NCBI RefSeq assembly: GCF_008327685.1
Contig: NZ_BDDE01000010.1
Coordinates: 1 to 64,000, forward strand
Direction of reading: 5' to 3'
Origin: Actinomadura sp. K4S16
GTDB lineage: Bacteria > Actinomycetota > Actinomycetes > Streptosporangiales > Streptosporangiaceae
DNA length: 64,000 bases
Shown one piece after another: positions 42,789 through 50,489 of the stretch. Each line of letters begins with the position of its first letter. Position 1 is the stretch's first letter. The translations under genes and the position numbers were made by a program. A model generated the notes under the pieces. That model saw only the letters and a list, made by a program, of their open reading frames with translations, was not told where the DNA came from and did not search any database.

Positions 42789-44384
42789 TCACGTTCGTGC
42801 CGTGGTGACGCACGCGAGGTCCGTGCGGCCGGAGGCGATGCCTGCGGCCAGGTCGTCCGTGCAGGACGGCGGGCCGTCGACCACCACGAGCGCACCGGTC
42901 TCGTTGCGCAGTCGTTCGCCGATCTCGAGCCTGGTCAGAAGGTGGCCGCAGTCCTGCGGTCCGGTCAGCCAGCAGCCCTGCCAGCCCTTCTGCACGAGAT
43001 CGTGCGCCCGTTTGACGAGCGCGTCGCCGTGCTCGTCCCACGGATCGGTGAGGGCGATCTCCATACGGGCGAGGTCGGCGCCGCTGGTCGGCCCGCCGTC
43101 ACCCGGCACGGCGGAGAGGGTCTCGCGGGAGCCGGCGTCGAGCAGCCGGGAGTCCCAGCGGCGAGCGCCGTGCGCGAACGGTCGCGCGAGCACCCAGTCG
43201 ACGACTCCGTCGAGGGGGACACCGCTCGGGTCGACGCCCGCGAACTGGGCGAGCCCGCGGCGGACGACCTCGGGGTTCGTCCCGGCGAAGCGCTGGAGCG
43301 CGACGTTGCCGGTGCGGGTCATGTAGGCGACCATCAACTGGTCGACCGGAAGATGCATGCGGTGAGGGAACGAGTCCCACCACAGCCTGCTGCGCCGGGC
43401 GAGTTCCTGCAGCCGCTCCACCTGCGGGCGGCGGGCCCGCTCGTAGGCGGCCAGCGCGGTCGGCAGGTCCGGTGCCCCGGTGACGGCGTCCCGCAGGGCG
43501 ATGGCGTCCTCCATCGCGAGCTTGGTGCCGGAGCCGACGGAGTAGTGCGCGGTGTGCGCGGCGTCGCCGAGGAGCACGGCGTTGCCGTGCGTCCACCGCT
43601 CGCAGTGGACCGTGCGGAAGCGCAGCCAGCGGGTCCGGTTGCCGATCAGCCGATGCCCGCCGAGGTGCTCGGCGAACGTGTCGGCGAGGTAGTCCAGGGC
43701 CGCGGTGTCCGACTCCTCGGGAGGGGTCGCCTCGGACGTGGCGTCGAAGCCGGCCGCGCGCCAGGTCTCCTCGTCGGTCTCGATGAGGAAGGTGCTGCGG
43801 TCGGGCGAGTACGGGTAGGCGTGGGTGACGAAGGTCCCGTGGGCCGTCGTCGCCGGAGCGAAGATCGCCGTGTCGAGCGCGAAGTCCGCGCCGGCCCACA
43901 GGTACAGCCCGCCGGCGACGTCGACGTGCGCGCCGAACTCGGCGGCGAGTCCGGTGCGGGTCTGGCTGCTCACCCCGTCCGCCACGATCACCAGTTCCGC
44001 GTCGAGATCCGCGAGGGACGCCCGGGACCCGTACCGGATGTCGACACCCGCGGCTTCGGCGTGCCGGCTGAGGATCGCCAGCAGTTCCGGCCGGGCGATG
44101 CCGATGAGCGCCCCGTTGTGCACCCGCGCGGCCCTGCCGCCGACCAGCATGCGCATGTCGTGCGGCCGCCCCGCGGCGATGATGTCGGCCTGCGTCACCG
44201 GATCGGCGGCCTCCAGGTTGCGCTGCGTCCGCGCGGCGACGGCGACGCCGAACCCGAAGGTCCGCTCCGGCCTGCTCTGCTCGTGGACGGTGACGGTCGC
44301 CCCGGGATTCGCGAGCTTGAACAACCGGGCCGCGTAGAGGCCGCCGGGGCCGCCGCCGAGGACCGCGATGCTGTCGAGCCTCAT
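42789..44384 (-). CDS. FAD-dependent aromatic monooxygenase with vestigial C-terminal barrel tail
   Basis: The protein is 531 residues. Residues 1-390 are a PHBH-fold hydroxylase: 'AVLGGGPGGLYAARLFKL' (GxGxxG for FAD), 'ELVIVADGVSSQTR' (DG motif) and 'NAVLLGDAAHTAHYSVGSGT' (GD motif). The sequence most resembles the N-terminal part of salicylyl-CoA 5-hydroxylase and anthraniloyl-CoA monooxygenase. In the long members of that group an old-yellow-enzyme barrel follows. Here only its last strands seem left ('RLRNETGALVVVDGPP', 'AAGIASGRTDLACVTT'), joined by a short linker. The ATG overlaps the stop of the ligase gene (ATGA), so a CoA- or AMP-activated aromatic acid is a plausible substrate. Confidence 0.85.
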   Translation of the reverse strand: MRLDSIAVLGGGPGGLYAARLFKLANPGATVTVHEQSRPERTFGFGVAVAARTQRNLEAADPVTQADIIAAGRPHDMRMLVGGRAARVHNGALIGIARPELLAILSRHAEAAGVDIRYGSRASLADLDAELVIVADGVSSQTRTGLAAEFGAHVDVAGGLYLWAGADFALDTAIFAPATTAHGTFVTHAYPYSPDRSTFLIETDEETWRAAGFDATSEATPPEESDTAALDYLADTFAEHLGGHRLIGNRTRWLRFRTVHCERWTHGNAVLLGDAAHTAHYSVGSGTKLAMEDAIALRDAVTGAPDLPTALAAYERARRPQVERLQELARRSRLWWDSFPHRMHLPVDQLMVAYMTRTGNVALQRFAGTNPEVVRRGLAQFAGVDPSGVPLDGVVDWVLARPFAHGARRWDSRLLDAGSRETLSAVPGDGGPTSGADLARMEIALTDPWDEHGDALVKRAHDLVQKGWQGCWLTGPQDCGHLLTRLEIGERLRNETGALVVVDGPPSCTDDLAAGIASGRTDLACVTTART

Positions 44385-46066
44385 GTGGGAGCGTTCTCCT
44401 TCTCGATCTTGCGTTCTATGTCGGCCCGGAGGTCCTTCTTGGACACCTTGCCGACGTGGGTCAGCGGGAACGCGTCGACGATCTCGAGGCGCTCCGGCAG
44501 CTTGAACCTCGCGAGGCCCTGGTCGAGCAGGAAGGAGTTGACGGTGCGGAGGGTGGGCGCCTCGGTACCGGCCTTCGGGACCACGTACGCGCAGATCCGC
44601 TCGCCCAGGACCCGGTCCGGCATCGCCACCAGGGCCGCGCCGTCCACCGCCGGATGGCGGCCGAGCAGTTCCTCGACCTCCTCGGCGTGGATCTTCTCCG
44701 CGCCGCGGTTGATGACGTCCTTGATGCGGCCGTCGATCGAGTAGAAGTCCCTGCCGCCGACCACGTGCCGGGTGACCAGGTCGCCGGTCCGGTAGAAGCC
44801 GTCCGAGGTGAAGGCGGAGGAGTTGTGCGCGGCCGCGCGGTGGTAGCCGGGGATCGTGTACGGCCCGCGGCAGGCGAGTTCGCCGAGCTCCCCGTCCGGC
44901 ACCTCCTCCTCGGAGGCGATGTCGAGCACGCGCACCTCGTCGGCGGAGCAGATGCGCGTTCCCACCGTGCCGCGCCGCACCCACTCCGGCGAGTCCGGCG
45001 GCGTGTACAGGAACATCCCCTCGGCCATGCCGAACATCTGCTGCGTCGGAACGCCGAGTTCGGTCTCCAGGCGCTCGACCAGGTCCGCGGAGGGACGCTG
45101 CCCGCCGAGGACGAACCGGGTGAGGCTGCTCAGGTCCAGCTCGCGGGCGGCGGGATGCTCCAGCACCCGGATCGCCACCGCCGGCGGGACGACCGGCATC
45201 GTGGTGACCCGCTCGCGCGCGATCAGCTCCAGCACCGGACCGGCGTCAGCGGCCGGCGCGAGCACGAAGACGCCGCCCACGAGGTGGGCCGGTTGCAGGG
45301 CGGCGGCGGTGCCGGCGTTGTGCATGATCGGTAGCGGATGCAGGACCACGGCGTTCTCGTCGAGCCCCAGCGCCTCGGCCCACAACCTGGAGTTGCAGGC
45401 GTATTCGGCGTGCCGCCGGGGAGCCACCTTCGGCAGGCCCGTCGTCCCGCCGGAGAGCTGGAAGGCGACGATCCCGTCCGGGTCGATCTCCAGCGAGCGC
45501 AGCCGCGCACCGGCGTCCGCCGCCGACCCGGCGTCGAGGACGTCGTCGAACGAGAGCGCGCCGGGAGGCGCCTCACCGCGGGCGACGATCAGTGTGTCGA
45601 GGACGGGGACGGCCCTTCCGAGGCGGCCGCCCAGCCCCACCAGGTCCCGGTTGCGGAAGTCCGCCTGGACGATGTGGCCACGGGCCCCAGTGTGCTCCGC
45701 GAGCTGACCGATCTCACGCTCGCCGTGCTGGGGAAGGGTGCAGACGGGGATGATCCCGGCCTTGATGGCGCCGTAGTACGCGACGACGGTCTCGGCGACG
45801 TTGCCGAGCTGGAACATCATCCGGTCACCGGGACGCAGTGTGGTCGCGGCGAGGAGCCCCGCCGCGAAAGCGTCGCTGCGCTCGTCGAGCTCGCGGTGGG
45901 TCCACCTGATCTCGGTGGTGACCAGGGCGAGGTGCTCGGGACGGCGGGCCATGGCGCGCCGCAGCACGTCCCCGAGCGGCTCGCGCCGCCACAGGCCCTC
46001 GCGGACGTAGGCATCGGTCCGGTCGGGCGGGAAGTGCGGCGATGGAAGGGCGGCCTCATCGGCCAC
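44381..46066 (-). CDS. Acyl-AMP/CoA ligase for an aromatic acid
   Basis: The protein is 561 residues of the ANL superfamily. Motifs: 'FQLSGGTTGLPKVAPR' (P-loop), 'QQMFGMAEGM' (A5), 'GFYRTGDLV' (A7), 'IDGRIKDVINRGAEKIHAEE' (A8) and C-terminal Lys in 'LTHVGKVSKKDLRAD'. The 'NRGAEKI' form is that of 2,3-dihydroxybenzoate/salicylate-AMP ligases. It would activate the growth substrate for the hydroxylase encoded next. GTG 46066 with AGGAGG six bases upstream is the start; the reading from 46147 crosses the operator. The gene leads the catabolic operon. Confidence 0.88.
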   Translation of the reverse strand: MADEAALPSPHFPPDRTDAYVREGLWRREPLGDVLRRAMARRPEHLALVTTEIRWTHRELDERSDAFAAGLLAATTLRPGDRMMFQLGNVAETVVAYYGAIKAGIIPVCTLPQHGEREIGQLAEHTGARGHIVQADFRNRDLVGLGGRLGRAVPVLDTLIVARGEAPPGALSFDDVLDAGSAADAGARLRSLEIDPDGIVAFQLSGGTTGLPKVAPRRHAEYACNSRLWAEALGLDENAVVLHPLPIMHNAGTAAALQPAHLVGGVFVLAPAADAGPVLELIARERVTTMPVVPPAVAIRVLEHPAARELDLSSLTRFVLGGQRPSADLVERLETELGVPTQQMFGMAEGMFLYTPPDSPEWVRRGTVGTRICSADEVRVLDIASEEEVPDGELGELACRGPYTIPGYHRAAAHNSSAFTSDGFYRTGDLVTRHVVGGRDFYSIDGRIKDVINRGAEKIHAEEVEELLGRHPAVDGAALVAMPDRVLGERICAYVVPKAGTEAPTLRTVNSFLLDQGLARFKLPERLEIVDAFPLTHVGKVSKKDLRADIERKIEKENAPT

Positions 46067-46099
46067 GGCTGCCTCCTCTGAACATAAACGTAGGATAAT

Positions 46100-46113
46100 C
46101 GACAGTTCTGTCA
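46100..46113. promoter_or_regulatory. Operator-like inverted repeat upstream of the ligase operon
   Basis: CGACAGTTCTGTCA is an inverted repeat with GACA/TGTC arms and a four-base centre, 34 bases upstream of the ligase GTG. The same arms occur upstream of the MFS gene (48279-48292), and the TetR gene lies between them, so both are likely sites for that repressor. Confidence 0.65.
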
Positions 46114-46187
46114 GCGCCAAGCGTGCGCGACCGACGTCGGAAACCACGTCGGTGGGATTCGTCGAACGGCGGTGGCGTGGCCGGAGG

Positions 46188-46889
46188 TCAGTCGGATTCG
46201 GCCGGCAGGGCCCGCCGCATCGCGCTCTCCAGGTGGGCGATGTCTTCCTTGAGAAGATCGAGCGCCGCCCACGGGCCCGGGGCGAGGGTGCGGTCGTCCG
46301 CCCGGCGGACGCCGGTCATCGCGACGTCGACGAGGACGTCCGCCACGGCCTCGGCATCGCCGCCCGTCTCGGGCCGGTACCACCAGGCGATCCAGTTGAC
46401 CATGCCGAGCATCCCGAGCGCGACCGTCCGGGCCGGAAGCGGGCGGAAGGCTCCGGCCGACTCGGCGTCCTCGATCAGGCCGGTCAGCAGCTCCAGCACC
46501 CGGTGCCGGGTCCGGCGGTGCATCTCCGCGATCTCCGCCGGAAGATCCGGTTCGCTGCGGTCGAGCAGCCGGAAGCGCGTGGTGTTCCGGGCGTTGTTGA
46601 CCGCGATCTCGCGCAGCGCGGCCTCGACCCGCGCGTCCGGAGCGAGGTCCTCGCGACCGCCGATCCGCTCCAGGATCTCCACGACGCGTTCCAGGACATC
46701 GCGCACCAGCGCGGCGAGGAGCTCTTCCTTGTTGCTGACGTAGTGGTAGAGCGCCGGGCGGCTGATCCCCATCGCGTCGGCGATGTCCTGCAGGCTGGTG
46801 TTGGCGAAGCCCTGCTCCGCGAACAGCCGAGCGGAGTGCTCGAGCAATTCGTTGGACACCAGGCGCCGGCGGGTCGGCTGCCGGGCCAT
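46188..46889 (-). CDS. TetR-family regulator of the aromatic cluster
   Basis: The protein is 233 residues. HTH: 'TSLQDIADAMGISRPALYHY' followed by 'VSNKEELLAALV'. The C-terminal domain is of the common actinobacterial type ('ALGMLGMVNWIAWWYRPETG'), often in acyl-CoA- or fatty-acid-responsive repressors. It sits between the MFS gene (59 bases upstream, same strand) and the ligase operon, both of which carry the GACAnnnnTGTC repeat. The inducer is probably an aromatic acyl-CoA or the acid itself. ATG 46889 has GAGG upstream. Confidence 0.9.
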   Translation of the reverse strand: MARQPTRRRLVSNELLEHSARLFAEQGFANTSLQDIADAMGISRPALYHYVSNKEELLAALVRDVLERVVEILERIGGREDLAPDARVEAALREIAVNNARNTTRFRLLDRSEPDLPAEIAEMHRRTRHRVLELLTGLIEDAESAGAFRPLPARTVALGMLGMVNWIAWWYRPETGGDAEAVADVLVDVAMTGVRRADDRTLAPGPWAALDLLKEDIAHLESAMRRALPAESD

Positions 46890-46948
46890 CGCCACCTCGC
46901 CTCGGTCTAGGGTCCGCGGACGCGACTCATTCTGCCGCATGGCCGCCG

Positions 46949-48214
46949 TCACGCGGGCACCCCGTCCCCGGCCGTCGGCGAGGCGAGCACCTTCGCGGGA
47001 ACCGTCCCACTGAGGGGGCGTGGGACGAATGCGCACGCGACCGCACCGACGACCGCGACCGCGGCGAACACCGCGACGTTTCCGCCGAGGCCCACGCCGG
47101 CCGAGAGCAGGGCGCCCCCGAGCGTGGGGCCCGTGACGGAGCCGAGCCGGCCGACGCCGCTGCTCACGCCGAGGGCGGTCGCCCGGTTCCCGGCGGGGTA
47201 GTGCGCGGCCACGTAGCCGTAGATGACGATCTGGTTCCCGGTCGTCGCCGCACCGGCGACGAAGGCCAGGGCGTACAGCACCGCGGTCGGCAGCGGCACG
47301 GCGATCAGGCCGAGCGAGACGACGGCGACGACGAACAGCGTGGCCGCGACCCAGCGGCTGCCGTAGCGGTCGGCGAGAGAAGAGCCGACGAGGCCGCCGA
47401 CGACCGCCCCCACGTTGAGCAGAAGCAGGAACAGGAGCGCGGACGACAACTCGTAGCCGGCCTTGCGCATCAGTTGCGGCAGCCAGGTGTTGAGCCCGAA
47501 GACCAGCAGCATCCCGCAGAAGTTCGCCACGACGAACAGGACGGTCGCCACCGCGGCGCGGCCGGTCAGCAGCCCGCGCAGCTCCCGGCGGACGGCGGCT
47601 CGGGTCGAGCGCGCGAAGTCCGGCGACTCCGGAAGCAGCCAGATCGCCAGCGGGACGAGCGTGACAAGGGGCAGCGCACCGAAGGCGAACAGCACGCGGA
47701 ACCCGGCGGGCTCCAGGAGCACGAGCGCGAGGACCGAGGCGAGGATGCCTCCAGCGGGGAAGCCGCACAGCATCAGGCCGTTGACCACGTGCCGGCGGCG
47801 CTCCGGCGCCACTTCCATGACCAGGGCGATGGCCGTCGGCGGGATTCCGCCGAACCCGAGGCCCGCCAGGAACCGGAACAGCCCCAGCGACCACGGGTTG
47901 GGGGCGAGGGCGACGAACAGCATCATCAGGGAGAACCAGGCGAGCGAGACGATGAAGAGCCGTCGCCGGCCGAGAAGGTCGGTCAGGGACCCGGACGCTA
48001 TGGCGCCCAGGAATGCCCCGACGAGGGCGTAGCTCCCGATCGCCCCGACCTCCGCCGGGGACAGCGCCCACTCCTTGTGGGCCAGCAGCGCGGGCACGGC
48101 GGAGCCGTAGACGATCAGGTCGTAGCCGTCGAACACGATCGCCCCGAAGCCGATCGCCACGGCCGCGACGGCGGCCAGTGAGCTCACGGGACGGGGGTGG
48201 GCGGGCGTCGTCAT
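46949..48214 (-). CDS. MFS aromatic acid:H+ symporter (AAHS-like)
   Basis: The protein is 421 residues with 12 predicted membrane helices. 'FDGYDLIVYGSAVPALL' in helix 1 carries the D-G-Y-D motif of the AAHS family (PcaK, BenK, MhpT), and 'GSLTDLLGRRRLFIVSL' is the MFS loop 2-3 signature. It would import the aromatic acid used by the ligase. ATG 48214 follows GAGGAGG. It is the first gene of the leftward regulon and has an operator repeat about 65 bases upstream. Confidence 0.9.
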   Translation of the reverse strand: MTTPAHPRPVSSLAAVAAVAIGFGAIVFDGYDLIVYGSAVPALLAHKEWALSPAEVGAIGSYALVGAFLGAIASGSLTDLLGRRRLFIVSLAWFSLMMLFVALAPNPWSLGLFRFLAGLGFGGIPPTAIALVMEVAPERRRHVVNGLMLCGFPAGGILASVLALVLLEPAGFRVLFAFGALPLVTLVPLAIWLLPESPDFARSTRAAVRRELRGLLTGRAAVATVLFVVANFCGMLLVFGLNTWLPQLMRKAGYELSSALLFLLLLNVGAVVGGLVGSSLADRYGSRWVAATLFVVAVVSLGLIAVPLPTAVLYALAFVAGAATTGNQIVIYGYVAAHYPAGNRATALGVSSGVGRLGSVTGPTLGGALLSAGVGLGGNVAVFAAVAVVGAVACAFVPRPLSGTVPAKVLASPTAGDGVPA

Positions 48215-48278
48215 CCGAGCCTCCTCACTCTTTCGGTCACCCGCTCCAGCGGGTGTGGCGAAGAACATACGAAGGCGC

Positions 48279-48292
48279 TGACATGACTGTCA
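48279..48292. promoter_or_regulatory. Operator-like inverted repeat upstream of the MFS gene
   Basis: TGACATGACTGTCA: arms TGACA and TGTCA with a four-base centre, matching the repeat upstream of the ligase operon. It sits where a promoter for the MFS-TetR unit is expected. Confidence 0.65.
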
Positions 48293-48646
48293 AGCTTTCG
48301 ACATTGATGAAAAATCAGCCCTGGCGTGCGGCGATGCACCAGGCACTCGACTTCGCCGGGCCGATCAGGAGCCCGTCACGGCAAGTCGGCGAGGGCGGGC
48401 GTCACATCCGGCCGGGCGGGTCCTGGGCGCCCCTCGGCGGCCACCGGTGCGGCGCTGCGCAGCGGCAGTCCGTGATCGCGTTAATGGTCAACGGGGCCAA
48501 TGTGGCAGACGACACAGACTCAGAAGCAGAGTTCCTGAAATGCTGCCATGCGACCTGTTGACGCGGTTCATTCTCGGCAATGGATGCACCCCAAATGATC
48601 ACTCGGAGCCCTTCAACGAGCACCTGAGCAGCGAGGAGTCATTGTC
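48293..48646. other. Intergenic, no supported gene
   Basis: It holds an AT-rich patch just after the operator (about 48295-48320), probably promoter DNA for the leftward MFS gene, and later the promoter of the rightward gene at 48647. No ORF here shows a ribosome site with a recognisable product. Confidence 0.5.
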
Positions 48647-49675
48647 GTGGCGGAACGCAAGTCGGCGGTTCCGTGGCAGCGCGGGCGACTCGTCTTCGGC
48701 GGGCTGCTTTCGGTCGGGCTCGGAACAATGACCGTAGTGGCCGGATTGGGAGGCGTCCCCGGACGGCTCGCCCTGCTCGTCACTCTCGTCGGAGTCATTC
48801 TCACCCTGGTCATCGACGCTTTCTTCCGCCGCGAGGAGAGCATCCACCACGACCAGAGCAGGCTCGCCGAGATCTCCGCAGCGCTGGCCATCACCAAATC
48901 GCTGACCGACGCACCCGCCGAGTGCCAGGCATTCGTCCGGGAGATCGCGGAGCAGTGGACTCGGATCGACGACCGCAACAGCGCGATCCTGCTGAAACTG
49001 CGCGAGGCACGGCAGCGAGCGTTCGCCGAGGACATGCGCGACCTGGCCAACGGCCAGTCCTCGCTCGGGCGCCGCCAGGAGTTCCGTCCCGGACTCCTGC
49101 CCGAACTGACGAAGATGACCGCCCTCAGCGCGACCGGCAACGATTACTGGTGGACCGGACGCGATACCACCTATCTCGCGGCGGAACGGTCCGCGGTCAC
49201 CGATGGCGGCCTGATGCTGCACCGGATCCTGGTCCTGTCGAATTCCGAGATCGACGACGCCATGCTCGAGGTCCTACGGGAGCAACTGGACGCCGGAATC
49301 GTACTGGACGTGGTAATCCGGGAGGAGGTGTCGCCGCTGGACCAGAGATGCCTGACCGGCGACCGTGCCCTGGTCACCGACAAGGGCGGCATCGTCGGTG
49401 TGGTCATCCCCGGAAACGACGGGGACGACGCCATGGTCGACGCGGGCCATTTCACCATCAACGAGGACAGGATCGAGAACACCCGGGACATCCTGCAAAC
49501 CCTCGCCCCCTATAGGACTCCAGCCGCCGACCTCCTGAAAAAGACACTCGGATCCCGCCCACCGCTGCCGCCGCCCCCGGCGGAGGCCGGCAGGCCGGAG
49601 GAACTCACGGCGGAAGGCGCCGATCACACGCCCACAGATGGCGTTCATCCGCCGCGTCTGCGGCAAACGCCCTGA
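48647..49675 (+). CDS. Two-helix membrane-anchored protein of unknown function
   Basis: The protein is 342 residues. Two N-terminal membrane helices ('LVFGGLLSVGLGTMTVVAGL' and 'LALLVTLVGVILTLVIDAFF') form a hairpin, then a coiled stretch ('IHHDQSRLAEISAALAITKS'). The cytosolic domain (about 140-300) alternates strands and helices: 'GNDYWWTGRDTTYLAAERSA', 'LHRILVLSNSEIDDAMLEVL', 'GIVLDVVIREEVS', 'GIVGVVIPGNDG'. The fold may resemble PLD-like or effector-associated domains, but no HKD motif is present. The C-terminus is Pro-rich and disordered. GTG 48647 is preceded by GAGGAG. The membrane hairpin plus a sensor-like domain recalls conflict proteins, but I do not recognise the family. Confidence 0.7.
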   Translation: MAERKSAVPWQRGRLVFGGLLSVGLGTMTVVAGLGGVPGRLALLVTLVGVILTLVIDAFFRREESIHHDQSRLAEISAALAITKSLTDAPAECQAFVREIAEQWTRIDDRNSAILLKLREARQRAFAEDMRDLANGQSSLGRRQEFRPGLLPELTKMTALSATGNDYWWTGRDTTYLAAERSAVTDGGLMLHRILVLSNSEIDDAMLEVLREQLDAGIVLDVVIREEVSPLDQRCLTGDRALVTDKGGIVGVVIPGNDGDDAMVDAGHFTINEDRIENTRDILQTLAPYRTPAADLLKKTLGSRPPLPPPPAEAGRPEELTAEGADHTPTDGVHPPRLRQTP

Positions 49676-49927
49676 CGATCCGCAGCCCTTGTCAGCTGCA
49701 CTCCCCAGGTTCCCGCCCCCCTGACTCCTCAAGGCGGTCGGCGGAAGCAGTCCAGCCCCCGCGCGTCTCCGAAACCGAACACACATGTACAGTTTCTGTC
49801 GGCGGCGGGCTTCCCTCTCTTCGCCACGACGGAGTGCCCGGTGCCCTAGCCCTCCCCTGCACTGCACACCGGACACGACGTCGGCTCTGACCTTCACCGC
49901 AATGCCGCCGATGATGGAGAAACAACG

Positions 49928-50353
49928 ATGGAACTGGGCACCGACACCAAAGTCGTCATGCTGGCGGCTGGGCTGATATTCCTGTGGGCGCTGGTGCTGG
50001 GCGTATGGAAGTACATGCAGATGGCCCGGTCCGAGGAGCACGTGGCCCATCCATACGTGGACACGGCGCATCGTGCCGCTCTGCTCTACTCGTTCGCCAC
50101 GCTGCTGGTCGCCGCGTTCGTCCAGTTCAGCGGCTGGACCTCGACTGTGAACCTGCTGGCCGCCGGAGTGATCGTGCTGTTCTTCACGGCCGCCATCGGC
50201 ACGTACGTCTATCACGGCTGGCGCCGTGACACCGACAACCAGTTTCGTGACCGGGTCCGCGGCACCACCGCTTTCATGATCGCCCTGATCGTTGCCGAGA
50301 TCGGCGGTTTCGCCGTCCTGCTCCTCGGCTTTGTGCGTGCGCAACTGCTCTGA
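49928..50353 (+). CDS. Small integral membrane protein (four helices), unknown function
   Basis: The protein is 141 residues with four predicted membrane helices ('VVMLAAGLIFLWALVLGVW', 'LLYSFATLLVAAFVQF', 'VNLLAAGVIVLFFTAAIGTY', 'AFMIALIVAEIGGFAVLLLG'). A conserved-looking 'HPYVDTAHRAALL' lies between helices 1 and 2. ATG 49928 is preceded by a purine-rich GGAGAAAC. It is followed by a perfect terminator. No enzymatic motif is visible. Confidence 0.7.
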   Translation: MELGTDTKVVMLAAGLIFLWALVLGVWKYMQMARSEEHVAHPYVDTAHRAALLYSFATLLVAAFVQFSGWTSTVNLLAAGVIVLFFTAAIGTYVYHGWRRDTDNQFRDRVRGTTAFMIALIVAEIGGFAVLLLGFVRAQLL

Positions 50354-50395
50354 GCCGGCGCGGGGTGCGGCCGACCGGATCCCCCTGCCCACGGC

Positions 50396-50424
50396 AACGG
50401 GGATCGGCGAGGCCGATCCCCGTT
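50396..50424. terminator. Strong bidirectional terminator
   Basis: AACGGGGATCGGC (50396-50408) and GCCGATCCCCGTT (50412-50424) form a perfect 13-bp stem with a three-base loop, followed by TT on the plus strand and preceded by AA on the other. It separates two convergent genes. Confidence 0.85.
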
Positions 50425-50489
50425 TCGTCGTGCGTCCCCATGGGCGTGTCGAAGCTCGGAGCACTCGGGCGAGCTTCCGGGGTCAATTC

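Noticed and set aside
42291..44744. Plus-strand frame of 817 codons opposite the monooxygenase and ligase
   Set aside because: Antisense shadow over three well-supported genes; Val/Arg/Gly-rich without motifs.
48647..49675. Phospholipase D-type assignment for the 2TM protein
   Set aside because: No HxKxxxxD motif is present; the resemblance is only in the strand-helix pattern.
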